From contig CM034312.1 in the NCBI GenBank assembly GCA_019925795.1, positions 86,803,528 to 86,867,527 of the forward strand: a stretch of DNA of 64,000 nt, given 5' to 3'. The translations under genes and the position numbers were made by a program. The stretch is from Dendrobium chrysotoxum (taxonomy: Eukaryota; Streptophyta; Magnoliopsida; Asparagales; Orchidaceae). A model generated the notes under the pieces. That model was not told where the DNA came from, ran no database searches, and worked only from the letters and a program-made list of their open reading frames with translations. Positions 32,026 through 43,900 of the stretch are shown in pieces (position 1 is the first letter of the stretch; each line of letters starts with the position of its first letter).

Positions 32026-32240
32026 GAAGGAGGTAGATCTTTCTTCTTGTGCTATTTAAGTTATCTGGCCTATTTCAGCTTGCTGTTTTTATCTATGATG
32101 CTTATTGATTAGTATCAATGTAATAATTTGGGTAGACCAAAAAGGGCATTTGCTGCTCCCTCTTTAGCTTTGATTTTCAACCTATACGCCTTCTTTTTAT
32201 TGCTCATGTTAAAATAAAGAATTCATGGAGTAGAGGAGTA
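32026..32240 (+). other. VHA-A 3' untranslated region with AATAAA at 32213-32218
   Basis: The first canonical AATAAA after the stop is 190 nt downstream, in T-rich surroundings. A transcript end at about 32235 is inferred. Confidence 0.5.
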
Positions 32241-35200
32241 TTATTGTATCTACTGAATAACTGAGAATGAGATTATGGTGAGCTACTTATAGACGGCCTG
32301 CTTTCATCATACCTTGCTTTTAATGGTTTTATTTTATTTTATTGTCGTTTATTCGAGTATTTTTACATTTAAAAAAAAAAAGAAAAGTATTGCGTCAAAA
32401 CATCCTCATAACTTATTTACAAGTGGTATTAGTCGCTTGTTTTTGAAGTTAATTCATTATCTTCGTGGCCCTGAGTTTTTGTATTTCATATAAATAAAAG
32501 TTTGTAAATTTCTTTATTTTTTTATTTGTCAAAATCATAAACTTATGGCATAATTGCCTTCAAAAATTGATATATTGAATCAAATAATCATAAATATTTT
32601 TATTTTCTTTGAATAAATTGTCTCGGAAGAATTAGTTAAACATATTCAAAATTTTAAATATCACTCAATAATTTTAAAGTGGCTGAAGAGGAATGTATTT
32701 AAAAAGATAAAAAAAAGGGTAATATTGAGGTAATGGTTCACAGAATTAAAAACCCGGGCGGACGTCTTCTCTGTGAATGATATCTATCTTTGCCATTTAA
32801 ATTATCCACAGTAAAGTTAGGTTTGCTATGTGATCCTTCAAATTATTCTTATATTATTTAAATCAATCATAGAGTAAAAACAAAAGAAGTTGAAAAACAT
32901 AGAACCAGTACCAATTACTCTCCGTTCTAGTCTAGCCTATTATGTAAGCTTCAGCCTTTCTCGAGGTAAGACTGATGGTATGGATTTGATGACAATAAGA
33001 ATGTAATTTTTTAGTTGCATCAAAATATAACATCGTAGCTTGAAAATCCATTCCACGTTAACCGCATAGTGCATGAAACAACAATATTATTCTTGTAAAA
33101 AATAACTTTTAAATTACTAAATAGTAGTATAAAAAATTGAACAAATTTTCTAGCTTTTCATTAGCAATTTTTAAACATTAATTTTGAAAAAGCGAAATAA
33201 TAAAAAAATAGAAAAAAAAAACATAAATCTTGTAAAATGAAAAATAATATTTTGTATTGTAATGCTATATTCTTTAATGTGCCAAAAGTCTTGCACGAAC
33301 TAAAATTGACTGAACGAGGAAATACACCAAGTTATTAGGTAAACTCCAAGCAAAGGAAGAAAACAATTTTTTAGCTGAGAACATTTATAATTGATTAAAT
33401 AACACAACATTTTGTAACATGTTAAAAAATGCTCATTATCATAAAAAAACATTTTCTTCACGAACCTCTTCCACTGCAAGTTTGATGAAGCACTTTAACA
33501 TAACTATTTTTCTTTTTAATTGGGCGATTTTTTCTTATTTATTTATTAAAAATTTAAGCCTTTTTTTTTATTTTTTCATTTCCTCGTCAGAATGAAATGC
33601 GAATCACAATAAAGTTTTTTCTTTTTTTTTTTAATTTAGTTTTCAGGAGTATTAAGTAGAAAATTCAGAATAGAAATAAAAACCCAAAATAATTTTCGTC
33701 AGCCAGAAATACATGGGAGGTCTGAAGCCTACCAAAATAAATAATAAAAAAAAGCAAGACAAGCTGCCCAGTTTGATAGGTCAAAAATCCATTCAAATTT
33801 ACCAAATTACTAAGGATTTTATAATGAAAAGAAGATGAGAGCGTAGAAAAACAAATTAATTCAATAGCTGCGATAAATAGCACACAAGATCTGCTATGTT
33901 CTATGTTAGAACTTAGAACAGAAATATAGCTTATTTTCTATTTCTTTTTTTTTTTCATAGAACAGTAATATACCTTAAGTGCAAGTCCTTGGGAAGAAAA
34001 TATACGGCCCAATTAACAAAGATAATTAGCAAAGAAAACGAAGGGGTAAATCCACGCAAAAAAAATTTATAGTTCCTTCAAACTCTGTCCCATAACCTGT
34101 AAGTCTGAAGAATATGGTATGGCCTTCCTGCTGAAATGTTCAACAAACTTAGCGGGCTCCAAGGAACTGAACAAGTAAAATAATAATAATAAAGATTATT
34201 CTTTAATGAAACAATAAAATATTTTGATATGCCCATCCTGATAAGTTATTGCAAGATCCAGAAGGTTCGGCTGGGAACAAACAAATGCAGAGTTTAGATA
34301 ACATTTATAAAGAACTGAAGCCCATCTAGGGTCGGATTGTGTGCAAAACTTTAGAGGTTGAGCAACTTTCCAATAATACACAAAAACCAATATCCAAAAG
34401 CACTTGAAGCACAAATTCTTGCTACCAAAGAAAGATTTTTTCTTAAGCAGTATACTTCTTTAATTTCTAACTTCGGAGATCTCAAACATCACTTTGATAC
34501 AACTATAATGAAATTTTTAAAATTCATATAGATTTAACATATGTAATTGATCTTATCCTTACCTTTTATTTGTACTGACCTTAAATCTACCTATGAGATA
34601 AATTTATATCTGTAAATTAACAAAAAAAAAAACGAAGTTCTCACTACTCTTAACACTATAATGCTCTATTAATTACTTGCTATGCACCTAAGCTATCTTC
34701 CAATATTTAATAGTCATTGAATATTATTTTCTGCTCTATCTCCATTTAAATTAATTTTTTTTTATGAAAAATAAATCCATACAAGTGTAGGAGAGAGAAA
34801 AAAAAAGGGTTATAATTCTTTTCTTCTCTCCAAATTCGAACTCATAATCTGAGCGATACTATCCCAGTATCCCTCCCACCCATCCTCTTCAGGAACACGA
34901 GTGCAGCTAAATCTGAAGAGTACCAACCAAGCTAACGTGATTTAACATTTACAGGTCTAAAAGATAAATCCTAGTCGAATCTTCGTTATGTTAAAAGATT
35001 CTTCTAAAAAAAACATAGTATTTATCGCACAGGCACACAAATTGAAGACCAATAAGGAAAGAATTCATACAGAAGTACACAATAATAAGTTATTCTGCAA
35101 CAAGGTTTCCAATGCTTTTTTTTTTTTGGCTTAGAGCACAAAATGCAATCTGTTGGGAGGAAAATATTGAAAATGTTGGGCCTATAAATAAGCATATATG

Positions 35201-35493
35201 AGGATACAACAAAGGAAAAACAGCTTGACTGGAACAAGTAATGGATATAGGGGAGATGTGGTCTGCAAATGAAGGGTTTCGATTGATGAAATAGCAGGTA
35301 GTCATGACAACATCCCCTCATAACTGATGCAGAACATTTATGTGAAACATCAAGGTCCTAACAAAATTAAGGTGGTGGTGATGTTTGCGTTCGAACACCA
35401 CCATTTTTTGTTGAGGAATATAGCAACATGAAGTTTGATGAATAATAAAATTGACAAAGCAGCATGTGCGAAATTGAGATCATATGACTTCTA
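32241..35493. other. Spacer between the convergent genes, nothing recognised
   Basis: AT-rich with many A and T runs; no coding frame above 75 codons has a recognisable product and no LTR or LINE motif was seen. Confidence 0.5.
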
Positions 35494-35741
35494 CAAAAAA
35501 ATGATCAAAATGATCTCTTTACTTTTTATGAAAGACCAAACTATCCCCAACTATACTAAATAATTATTTTTATGAAAGACCAAACTATCCCCAACTATAC
35601 TAAACAATTATTTAAGTTCCTCAACTCTTTACAGATGTTGGCTCTTTTTAATGACTTGAGGGATCAAAATGATCCTTTAATATAGTTGGGATCATTTTGA
35701 TCCTTCATAAAAAGTTAAGGGACTGTTTTGATCCTTTTCCC
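35494..35741. mobile_element. MITE-like element with long inverted termini
   Basis: The left end (GATCAAAATGATC..CTTTTTATGAAAG..ACTATCCCCAACTAT) pairs with the reverse complement of the right end (GATCAAAACAGTCCCTTAAC, TTTTTATGAAGGATC, ATCCCAACTAT). A 44-bp tandem duplication sits in the left arm (TATGAAAGACC at 35527 and 35571). Size about 248 bp; no transposase. Confidence 0.65.
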
Positions 35742-36672
35742 AAATTCTATATTATGATTAATATACAAGTTTTTAAGTAATGCATAAAATTGAACTTTTA
35801 TTTTTTGATAAAAAAGTTTAGAACACATGAAAGATCTCAAAGTGACTTTAATTAAAATATATGAATCAAGTGAAAAATCATCAATAAAAATGACAAGGAA
35901 GCAGAAGTGCAAATGACTTAGGATTGAGCTAACAAACCAAATGTTCAAGTAAATAAACTCAAAATGAAGATGGTGACAACTAATGGTAGAGGATGGAAAG
36001 GGTTTACCCAACTTACATGCATGACATTCAATTTTGAGCACAAACAAAGAACTAGGAGAATTGGGGCAAAATCTCTAAATCTACTAGGAAAAGGTCAATG
36101 CCAATGAAAATAAGTAAAGGAGGAGGAAATATTAGAAGGAATATATGTATTCAAGTAACAGAGCCATCAATCAATATTTTCAAGCGAAGATCCTAAAAGA
36201 TACACAAAGAGACACAAAATAACATAAAAATTATATGATTTAGTAAGACCGTACATAAATAATAAATTTACAAAAAAATTGTAGGGCATACAAAACATCA
36301 GAGAGAGTTTTCAAGCAAGTTACAACACCTTTCCTAGAGATAAGAGAGTTGCATAATTCTTTGGACGGTTCCTTATTCACAATTCAATTTCATTTATTGG
36401 ACTTGTTTTCCATTTCTTTCTTTTTTCCCTAGGATTGACCATTATCTCACCTAAAACAATAAAGCATAAAGTGACCTAATTGTAATTTATAAATTTACCT
36501 TTAAGTGATCATGATATTTTGCATAATACATTTTAAGCACTACACTATTTTAATAATCAAACTTTAACTCTATAAATTATGTATCCGTCAATATCCCCTT
36601 ATTCTATAAAATAGATCCAATTACTTAAACCTATTACACATCGATGTCACTTAGTTTTCAAACAATATTATC

Positions 36673-36946
36673 GAGAAAAGGCCCACAATAGTCCTTCGAC
36701 TATTTCAAGAATATCTCATTTCACCAATTTGGTCACTCAACTATACAAAATCGATCCCAAATGGTCCCTCAAGGACTAAATTGGGATCAATTTTATACCC
36801 CAATTTTCATCAATTTCTATTTAAGGGGCAATTGGAGATCAATTTTGCATGATTGAGAGACTAAATTGGATAAATATGATACTCATAGGACAAAATTGAA
36901 TTGACCATGTCTGAATAGTTGGAGGAACTATTTTGAACTTTTCCTC
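36673..36946. mobile_element. Second MITE-like element, inverted termini
   Basis: The left end GAGAAAAGGCCCACAATAGT, then CCTTCGACTATT, pairs with the reverse complement of the right end GAGGAAAAGTTCAAAATAGT, then TCCTCCAACTATT; the arms extend about 60 bp. Size about 274 bp, no coding capacity. It is related in style, not in sequence, to 35494-35741. Confidence 0.6.
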
Positions 36947-37990
36947 TTATATTGTCTTATAATTACTAATTTCACCTCCACCAACAATATATGCCATCTA
37001 TTCATGGTTTCATTGTGCTATTTCTTAACCTGTTATCATCTAAAATTTTCTCAATTGTTCTAACTTCTCACTTACTTCAAAAGATCTCCCATCTATCTAA
37101 ACACCATCATTGCAAGAAACATAAAGTGACTTCAGCAGCAATCAAGTGAGCTTAACCTATTATCAAGGTTTCTTATTATTCTTCAAATAATAAAATCTGC
37201 ACCGAATGATGCCTATCTAGTAGCACACCTAGTTAGAAGATTGATTGAAATAAATGATATTAAAGCCCACAATAGTTTACAAAGTTTAAGGTCGGTTTAA
37301 ATTGTTCAACAAAAATGATAAAACCTAGCAAATTCCTACACCAAATTTTAGGAGTTCTCTTCAGTACTGACGGTTCGTTTCCTTTGAGCCAGTGATGGCA
37401 CTCTATTTTCACCAAAAAAAAATCACTTAATATCTTGCGCAGTCACCCAAATCTGACTTGCTAAGAGTCTTTGCATCTTTTCATTTTCTGCTCAGCTAAT
37501 TAGAACAGATTTTCACTCTTATTCCTTGCTAACAAGTCTCGATGTGAGAACATCATAACTCAGAAAGCATAAGCATAAACAAATTTCCTTGCATCTAAAC
37601 ACATTACGAAGGTTCATGATTTTCCTTTTTCGTAGATTTGTTCACACTACTGTAAACGATAAAATAAAGAAATACAGTTCAACCTCCTAACATTTTAAAT
37701 AACATTTTACCAAATGCATAGATTCGTCTGCTTGAAAGCAGTAGCAAACAAATAGTCAAACCAATATGCTGTTCTTAAATAGAACAGAGGACCATTCTTC
37801 TAGAAAGTACATAAGCTCAAAATCATAATCCAGTCCTAAAAATGAAAATGGCAAAGAGATACGTTTTTCATTTTGGAATTTAAAAAGAACTCAGCTCTAT
37901 TGTTTGTATTTGCTCGATATGCTTTTATCATGGAGAACAATCATACCTCATAGATACAGCAATAACTGACATCCAAGTATACAGCATTTC

Positions 37991-37996
37991 TTTATT
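37991..37996 (-). promoter_or_regulatory. AATAAA overlapping the stop codon of the coiled-coil gene
   Basis: The - strand reads CAATAAAG with the TAA stop inside AATAAA. Use as a poly(A) signal would leave almost no 3' UTR, so another downstream signal may serve instead. Confidence 0.4.
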
Positions 37997-40900
37997 GATC
38001 TGCATGCCTTCGCTTATGTCTACGATGGTTGTTATGTGAACGACCACCCCGAACAGATTTTGTAGCCCTTTTACTGCTAATTTAAAAGAGAAAGTGCAAA
38101 CGTAAAATACAATAATACCGCAAAGATGCAAGTAAAAACACACTGCAAGTGATGCGAGGTTGCAACATGACTAACCTAAAAGTGGATGATAACATCCTGT
38201 AAGCCAGAAATATCGGCAGTGCCAACAAACCCGATGCCTTAAATAAGGTCAAACTCGCATTAATAGTGAAAATAAACGAATCATATTATGAAAATTTAAC
38301 CTAAAATTGAAGATATATATATTCAACTATAAAGTGAAACATACCACAAACCAAATCAGCTCTTTAGTTGCCAGATGCCTGGTCAATTCATATTTCTTAA
38401 GATTCTGCTGAAGAGTTTCTTGAATCTAAAGAATTAAGGAAATCATCTTAGATAATAAAAATAATTTATAACATTTAAAAGCACTAATAATCACAATATA
38501 ATATATTGTTTTCGAGGAAGGAGAAATAGGATGTTATCTAAATTGCAGTCATACAGAAGTGTTGCACATTTGAAATTAATTTCATAAATCTTGCACTTCT
38601 TATTTGCTCAGCCGTCTGATCATGAGATCATCAGACAGATAAGTGCATGAATAATCACGGGTTCATGACTTTCATTAAAATGATTCACCCCCATCCCTTT
38701 CTCCTAAACTTCAAGAAATCACTTAGTCTCCATAAAAAAATATAAAGCCATTCGTTTTCATAAAGGAGCAAATACTGCAAGCAGGAAATAGGAATTCAAT
38801 AAAATTATAACCACTCTCAGATCCCCAAGGATGATGAACATGCAAAAACTCGTGCCTTCAATCTTTAAACAGAAGCAATATGCTCTGTAGGAGAGAATAA
38901 ATTTGATCCAGAACAGTCAAAATGAGACAATAGCAACTACGTGAATGGATCAAAATGGCAAAGTCAAACAAGAAGTCCAGCTCTGCATTACATCAAAACT
39001 GCTAAATGAGACGAGATGTCTTGATGATGTGAAACATATGCGATGAAATAAGAATTGCCATTAAGGGATTAAAAACATTGAAGAACTTCGCTTTGCCATT
39101 AATAAACTTATTGCGTGCTCAAGTTAGACTTTTAGAAATTCTTAGTGAGGAGATTAAGTACTAGCAAATAGTGACAATTTGAGATTAACAAGTCTTGCAA
39201 ACTTACTAACCAAAATTAAAATAAATGCAAATGGCACATTAACAAATCCCAACGTTTAAAATTTAGAAACATCACCTAGAGATCCCTCACTCAAACTCTT
39301 GAAGGTGGGGATTAGCGGAGGAACGTTGCAAGCAAACTTAGGGATGCCACTAGGAGACACGTGTTGCGTAAGGTATTAGTCGCCGGAGAGGTGACCGGAG
39401 TAGGAGAAGTGGTTGGATGGTTGACGATGTACCAACGCCCTGGGAGGATGTGCCCTTCCGTTGAGAGTGCTAATTGAAACAAGATGCGGTCCACATATTC
39501 TTCCACCGAATTGTCAAAATCCGTAATGAGATCAAAGAATGGCGAGTGTAGGATGTCGATTCTCCCTTGAGAGTCTTCAACGAATCCGTGATCAATGTCC
39601 CGATCGGCCATTCATACTTGCCTTGAGGTGAGGAAGAAGACAAGTCCAAAGGGGAAGAGAGGATGGCGGCTTTGTGGTCCTTAAGGGAGAGGGCCGGTTA
39701 GGGTTGGGGCAAGAGAGAGGGGAAGGGGGCGGCTAGAGAGAGGGGAGAATTAGGGAAATTTCAGAAATCTGAAATTAATTCAGATTTCAGGGAATTTGGA
39801 GGGAAGGGGGGGGGGATTAATTTGAATTTCAAATTAACCCAAATAAGGATGGGAGGGGTGGCGGCTTAGGGAGGAAAATAGGGGCTGATTTGGTGGGGTT
39901 GGGAGCTTGGATTGGAGAGAGGCGTAGGGGAAGGAGGGGGGCCGGCCTTAGGTGGAGGGGAGAGAGGGGTTTTGATTAATGCATGTGGGCCCAAGAGGAT
40001 TTAATTGGATTCAAATCAAATATGAAATTTATTTCAGATTTTATTTAAATAGGTAGGTTTCCTAAATTAAATCCCAACATTAGGAAAGTATTTGAATTTC
40101 AATAATTAATTGGAATCCAAGTTGGAAACTTTCCTATTTACAAGAATTTATTTTAGGAAGGTAACTAATGCTCCTTTGGAATTTGAAATTCAAATTTGGG
40201 ATCAATGGGGGGGGGGGGGGGGGGGGGGGGGGGCGGCGGTGGTGCTAGGAGAGGGGGATGGGTGGGGTGGTGGAGGAGATGGTGGCCGGCGGTTGATTGG
40301 GTGGTGGCCGGCAGTTGAAGGGGAGGAAGGGGCGGCCAAGGGGGTTGGGGCGGTAGTGGGGTGAAACCGGCGGTGGCAAGGAGAGGGGTGGTGGTGGTGG
40401 AGGAGAATTTGTTGAGCCGCGGACCTTGGAATCCACTAAGGTTGACGGGTATTGCTTGCACTCCAAGAACTCACAAAGAGATGAAATCAACAAGTGGAAA
40501 TTTCATTCAAAATATTCATTAACCAAATACAATGCATGGAGACCTTCATATATAGGCCTCAAGACTAAGAACAATAAAAGACATATATGCCCTCGGGGCT
40601 ACAATAGAGACTCACTACTCCTAGGGGTAAACTGGGAAACTGAAAACACATAAATAAATAAAATGCAAAATACATCAAAAGTAAAGACTACAAATCATGG
40701 CCGTCGATCTACGTCTCCGTCGATGGTACACGTGTCGAAATCTCTGACTGATGTCCTCATCACTTGAAGCCCAAATTCCCCATTACTAGTAAAGATAATT
40801 CAGGATTACTACAACAACAATAATAGAAACATCAAGCCTTTATCCCACTACGTGGGGTAATTCCAAAAAGATAAATCCAAAAAGCTGTCATGCCGTAGTA

Positions 40901-43900
40901 GTAGTGCTTTGCTCCTCTTTCCTTGTTTTCATCCACGCTTGGTTTTGTTATAACCGTCTCTGCTTGTACAAATTTAGCACATGCACTCACTATGTATAAT
41001 GTTTACTGTTACTGAAAGGCCATGGAATCAAACATAGTTTTCCTCCTTTGCTCTCATAAATTTTATTTCAATTCTTAGTTTGTCTTCATGGTCTCAGAGC
41101 AATTGATCTGTGGGCTCCGAAAATTCAGCCCCGACCTCCCCCGTATGCTTTCGGGGGAGTTTTAACGGATTAGTTCCAGGGTAAATTTTGGAAGGCAGAT
41201 GGGTTTGTAGATAAGACACTACCCAGAGATTTCACCCTTATTTTGCGAGAACTTTATGATATGAGTTCTGGTTTCCTATAGGCGCAAGCCCCTATAGTTA
41301 ATTACCCCTCCCGATAACGAGAGAGAACTTTCGATTAAGGATAGTCGTCAATTAGATACATAGAGATACGTGTTATCTGGCATATAGTAGCATCATGGAC
41401 TTGGGAATTTGAAAAGTTAATATTTAAAATTTGGAATTTCACCATCTTGCACTTAAAGCGGATGGTGGGGGAATGGATGATGGACCCGATCAAGATCCCA
41501 TGGTTCCGTCATCTCGGTCCATCGTGGTCCCTGGTCTACTTAGTCAAAGGAGATAGTCGACCCAACCTGACAGAAGGATCCTTGTCAGCAGCCATGGATT
41601 GCTTCGTCTAAGGGTACCTTGTAGACCTGGGGTGAGTATTTGTCTAAGGGGATAAATTTGAATCCACCTTAGCTAACAGAGGGATTTGTGCACTATCAAT
41701 TATATCTTATTGATTCATATCTCAAAGATTTGATGCCACTAAGGAATGTATTGGTTCTGGCCATAACCATAATTTAGTGGTGCCATTTGGCGGCGAAACC
41801 ACTCGGTTTAGAGGGCCCTGGGTCATAACCGTTTACCTGTAGTGCCATTTGGCGGCGAAACTGTCGGTTAGAGGACACGTACCACGTCCTTACTGGCAGG
41901 AGATTATTTGAGAATGGATCCTAATAATATTTTCGACTAGGCATTAGCTTTATGTGAGCTGAAATACTTTTCAATTTGTCCACCTCGGCAAACTGTTGCA
42001 GAAGATGGATAGATTTTGCTTTAAGCATTTTTTATGGTTAATTTCAATTTTAAATATTTTGGGTTTTGGAATTTTGGGATTTTTTGAGTTTTGGATGTAT
42101 TTTGAAATATTTGGAATTAACCCTCCGGTTGATATTTTCTGTTCAGCACGGCCATCATCGGGGTGACTAAGGTCATTTGAAAATATTTTAATTTTGTGGA
42201 AATTTGAGGGCATTTTGAAATATTTGAAATTAACCCCTCCGGTTGAGATTTGCATTCAACACGGCCGGGGTGTTTGGGGTCATATCCATTTGTGGATTGA
42301 ACCTTGTCGACTCTGTCGAGCTGTCGACAGAGGATCAGATTTTATAGGCTTTATGCCTTTATTAGTGAATTCTCTTGATTATAGGCCTTAAAGGCCTAAT
42401 ATGAATGAATTAAAACAAAGATCCCGATCGATGTTGTGACCGTATATTTGTTAGATAATTCTAGCCGTGTTGACTCCTATCTATCCATGTAGAAGGATCG
42501 GGCTCGAATTTGAATTCACTTATTAATCAGCTCAGCATCCCTAGACGTCAAGTGTGTATCAATAACACGCTCGCCGGGACCCATGTGGGTTTTTGGGGGT
42601 ATTTTATAATTATTTATTAAACATTGTCGACTCCTATTTACCTGCTTAGGAGGATCGGGTTCAAATTTATTAACCTGCGCAGCATCCCTAACTGTCACGT
42701 GTGTTCCTACAACACGCTAGTTGGGGCCCATGCGGGTGTTTGGGGTATTTTATAATTATTTGTTAAACCTTGTGGACTCCTATTTACTCGCTTAGGAGGA
42801 TCGGGTTCAAATTTATTAACCCGCGCAGCATCTCTAGACGTCACGAGTGTTCCTGCAACACGCTCGTCGGGGCCCATGTAGGTTTTATGATTGCATTTGC
42901 CCCTTTTGTGTTCCTATGTGCATACATATTATAGTGCATGTGCGGAGGCATTTTGAAAATTTGACAAGTCTTCTATGACAGCTTGTAGGAGTTTGAGTTT
43001 ATCGTAGTGTTTCGATATTTGTTCGTAGATGGCACTTGGTGCATGGTAAGTCTCCTACGACGTGTCTTCTGCGAGGACCCGTAGGTATTTGCATTTACAG
43101 CATTCTTTGTGCAATTTATTGCGGTCTTTGGTCCTTGCGGTACATCCGCTAATGCTGCAGATAGGCAGATAGATGTATTCATTCACAGATTGAAATTGAT
43201 TACAGGATACTGCATTTACTGAAGTCTTTCTGTATCTACCCACAGATGGCATGTGGTGCGTACATCTGTATTCGTAGGAAACTCGTATTTATTGCAAATC
43301 TTGGCATGAGGATCGATGTATTTGATTGCGTTGTATGGTATTAATTGCATGAAAGTTGCATTCTCTTCGAACTATCCAAACATATGTGGTCTTTCAGTTC
43401 ATCGCATGTTGAACCCCCCTGCTTGTAGGAGACATGTGCATTTACTTACTACCGCTTTATTACAAGCCGTATAAGTATCCTAGCGCTTGTTGCAGGCTCC
43501 TGTATATGCATTGAGATTGAATGCAAGGTACTATCACATCCACCACCAGTTTCTTCATGGGTGTCAATTGGAAAATGGCTGCATTTGCATGCATATCTTT
43601 CAACACTTGTGTGAGCTATTATATACATTCCCAAGGCAGTTGATAGTAGTTGTAGGGAGATCACTACGTTCATAGCTTATTGCTTTTTGATAGTTTGATG
43701 TACTCATTTGAATATCAATAATTATTCATATACTCCGTTCTCTTCATATTCACCGAATGCATCGAATTGTTGCACTCATTGTTAACATCTTTGCTTACAT
43801 TGATTAGCAAGTCGTACAGTCGTTTGCATGTTCTTTGATATCCATAGGAATTGTCACTCATACTCACAAACTAATTGATTGTTGAGTGTATTCACAATCA

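Larger units (their letters stand above)
39246..40800 (-). mobile_element. Unclassified GC-rich insertion, LTR-like at one end
   Basis: Base composition changes abruptly to G-rich on the + strand (C-rich on the - strand). On the - strand 40800-40410 looks like an LTR: TATATATGAAGG for a TATA region, then GAGTTCTTGGAGTGCAAGC, and an end at CGCGGCTCAACA. The C-rich region that follows leads to a 99-codon frame at 39611-39312. No primer-binding site or pol motif was found, so the class is unknown. Confidence 0.4.

Noticed and set aside
40110..40493. Glycine- and proline-rich frames around the G27 run
   Set aside because: Products of homopolymer G/C and (GGT)-like sequence; no start context or homology.
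42465..42885. Regular repeats considered as a CRISPR-like array
   Set aside because: Units of 146 bp repeat along their whole length with no spacers, and the setting is a plant nuclear intron.
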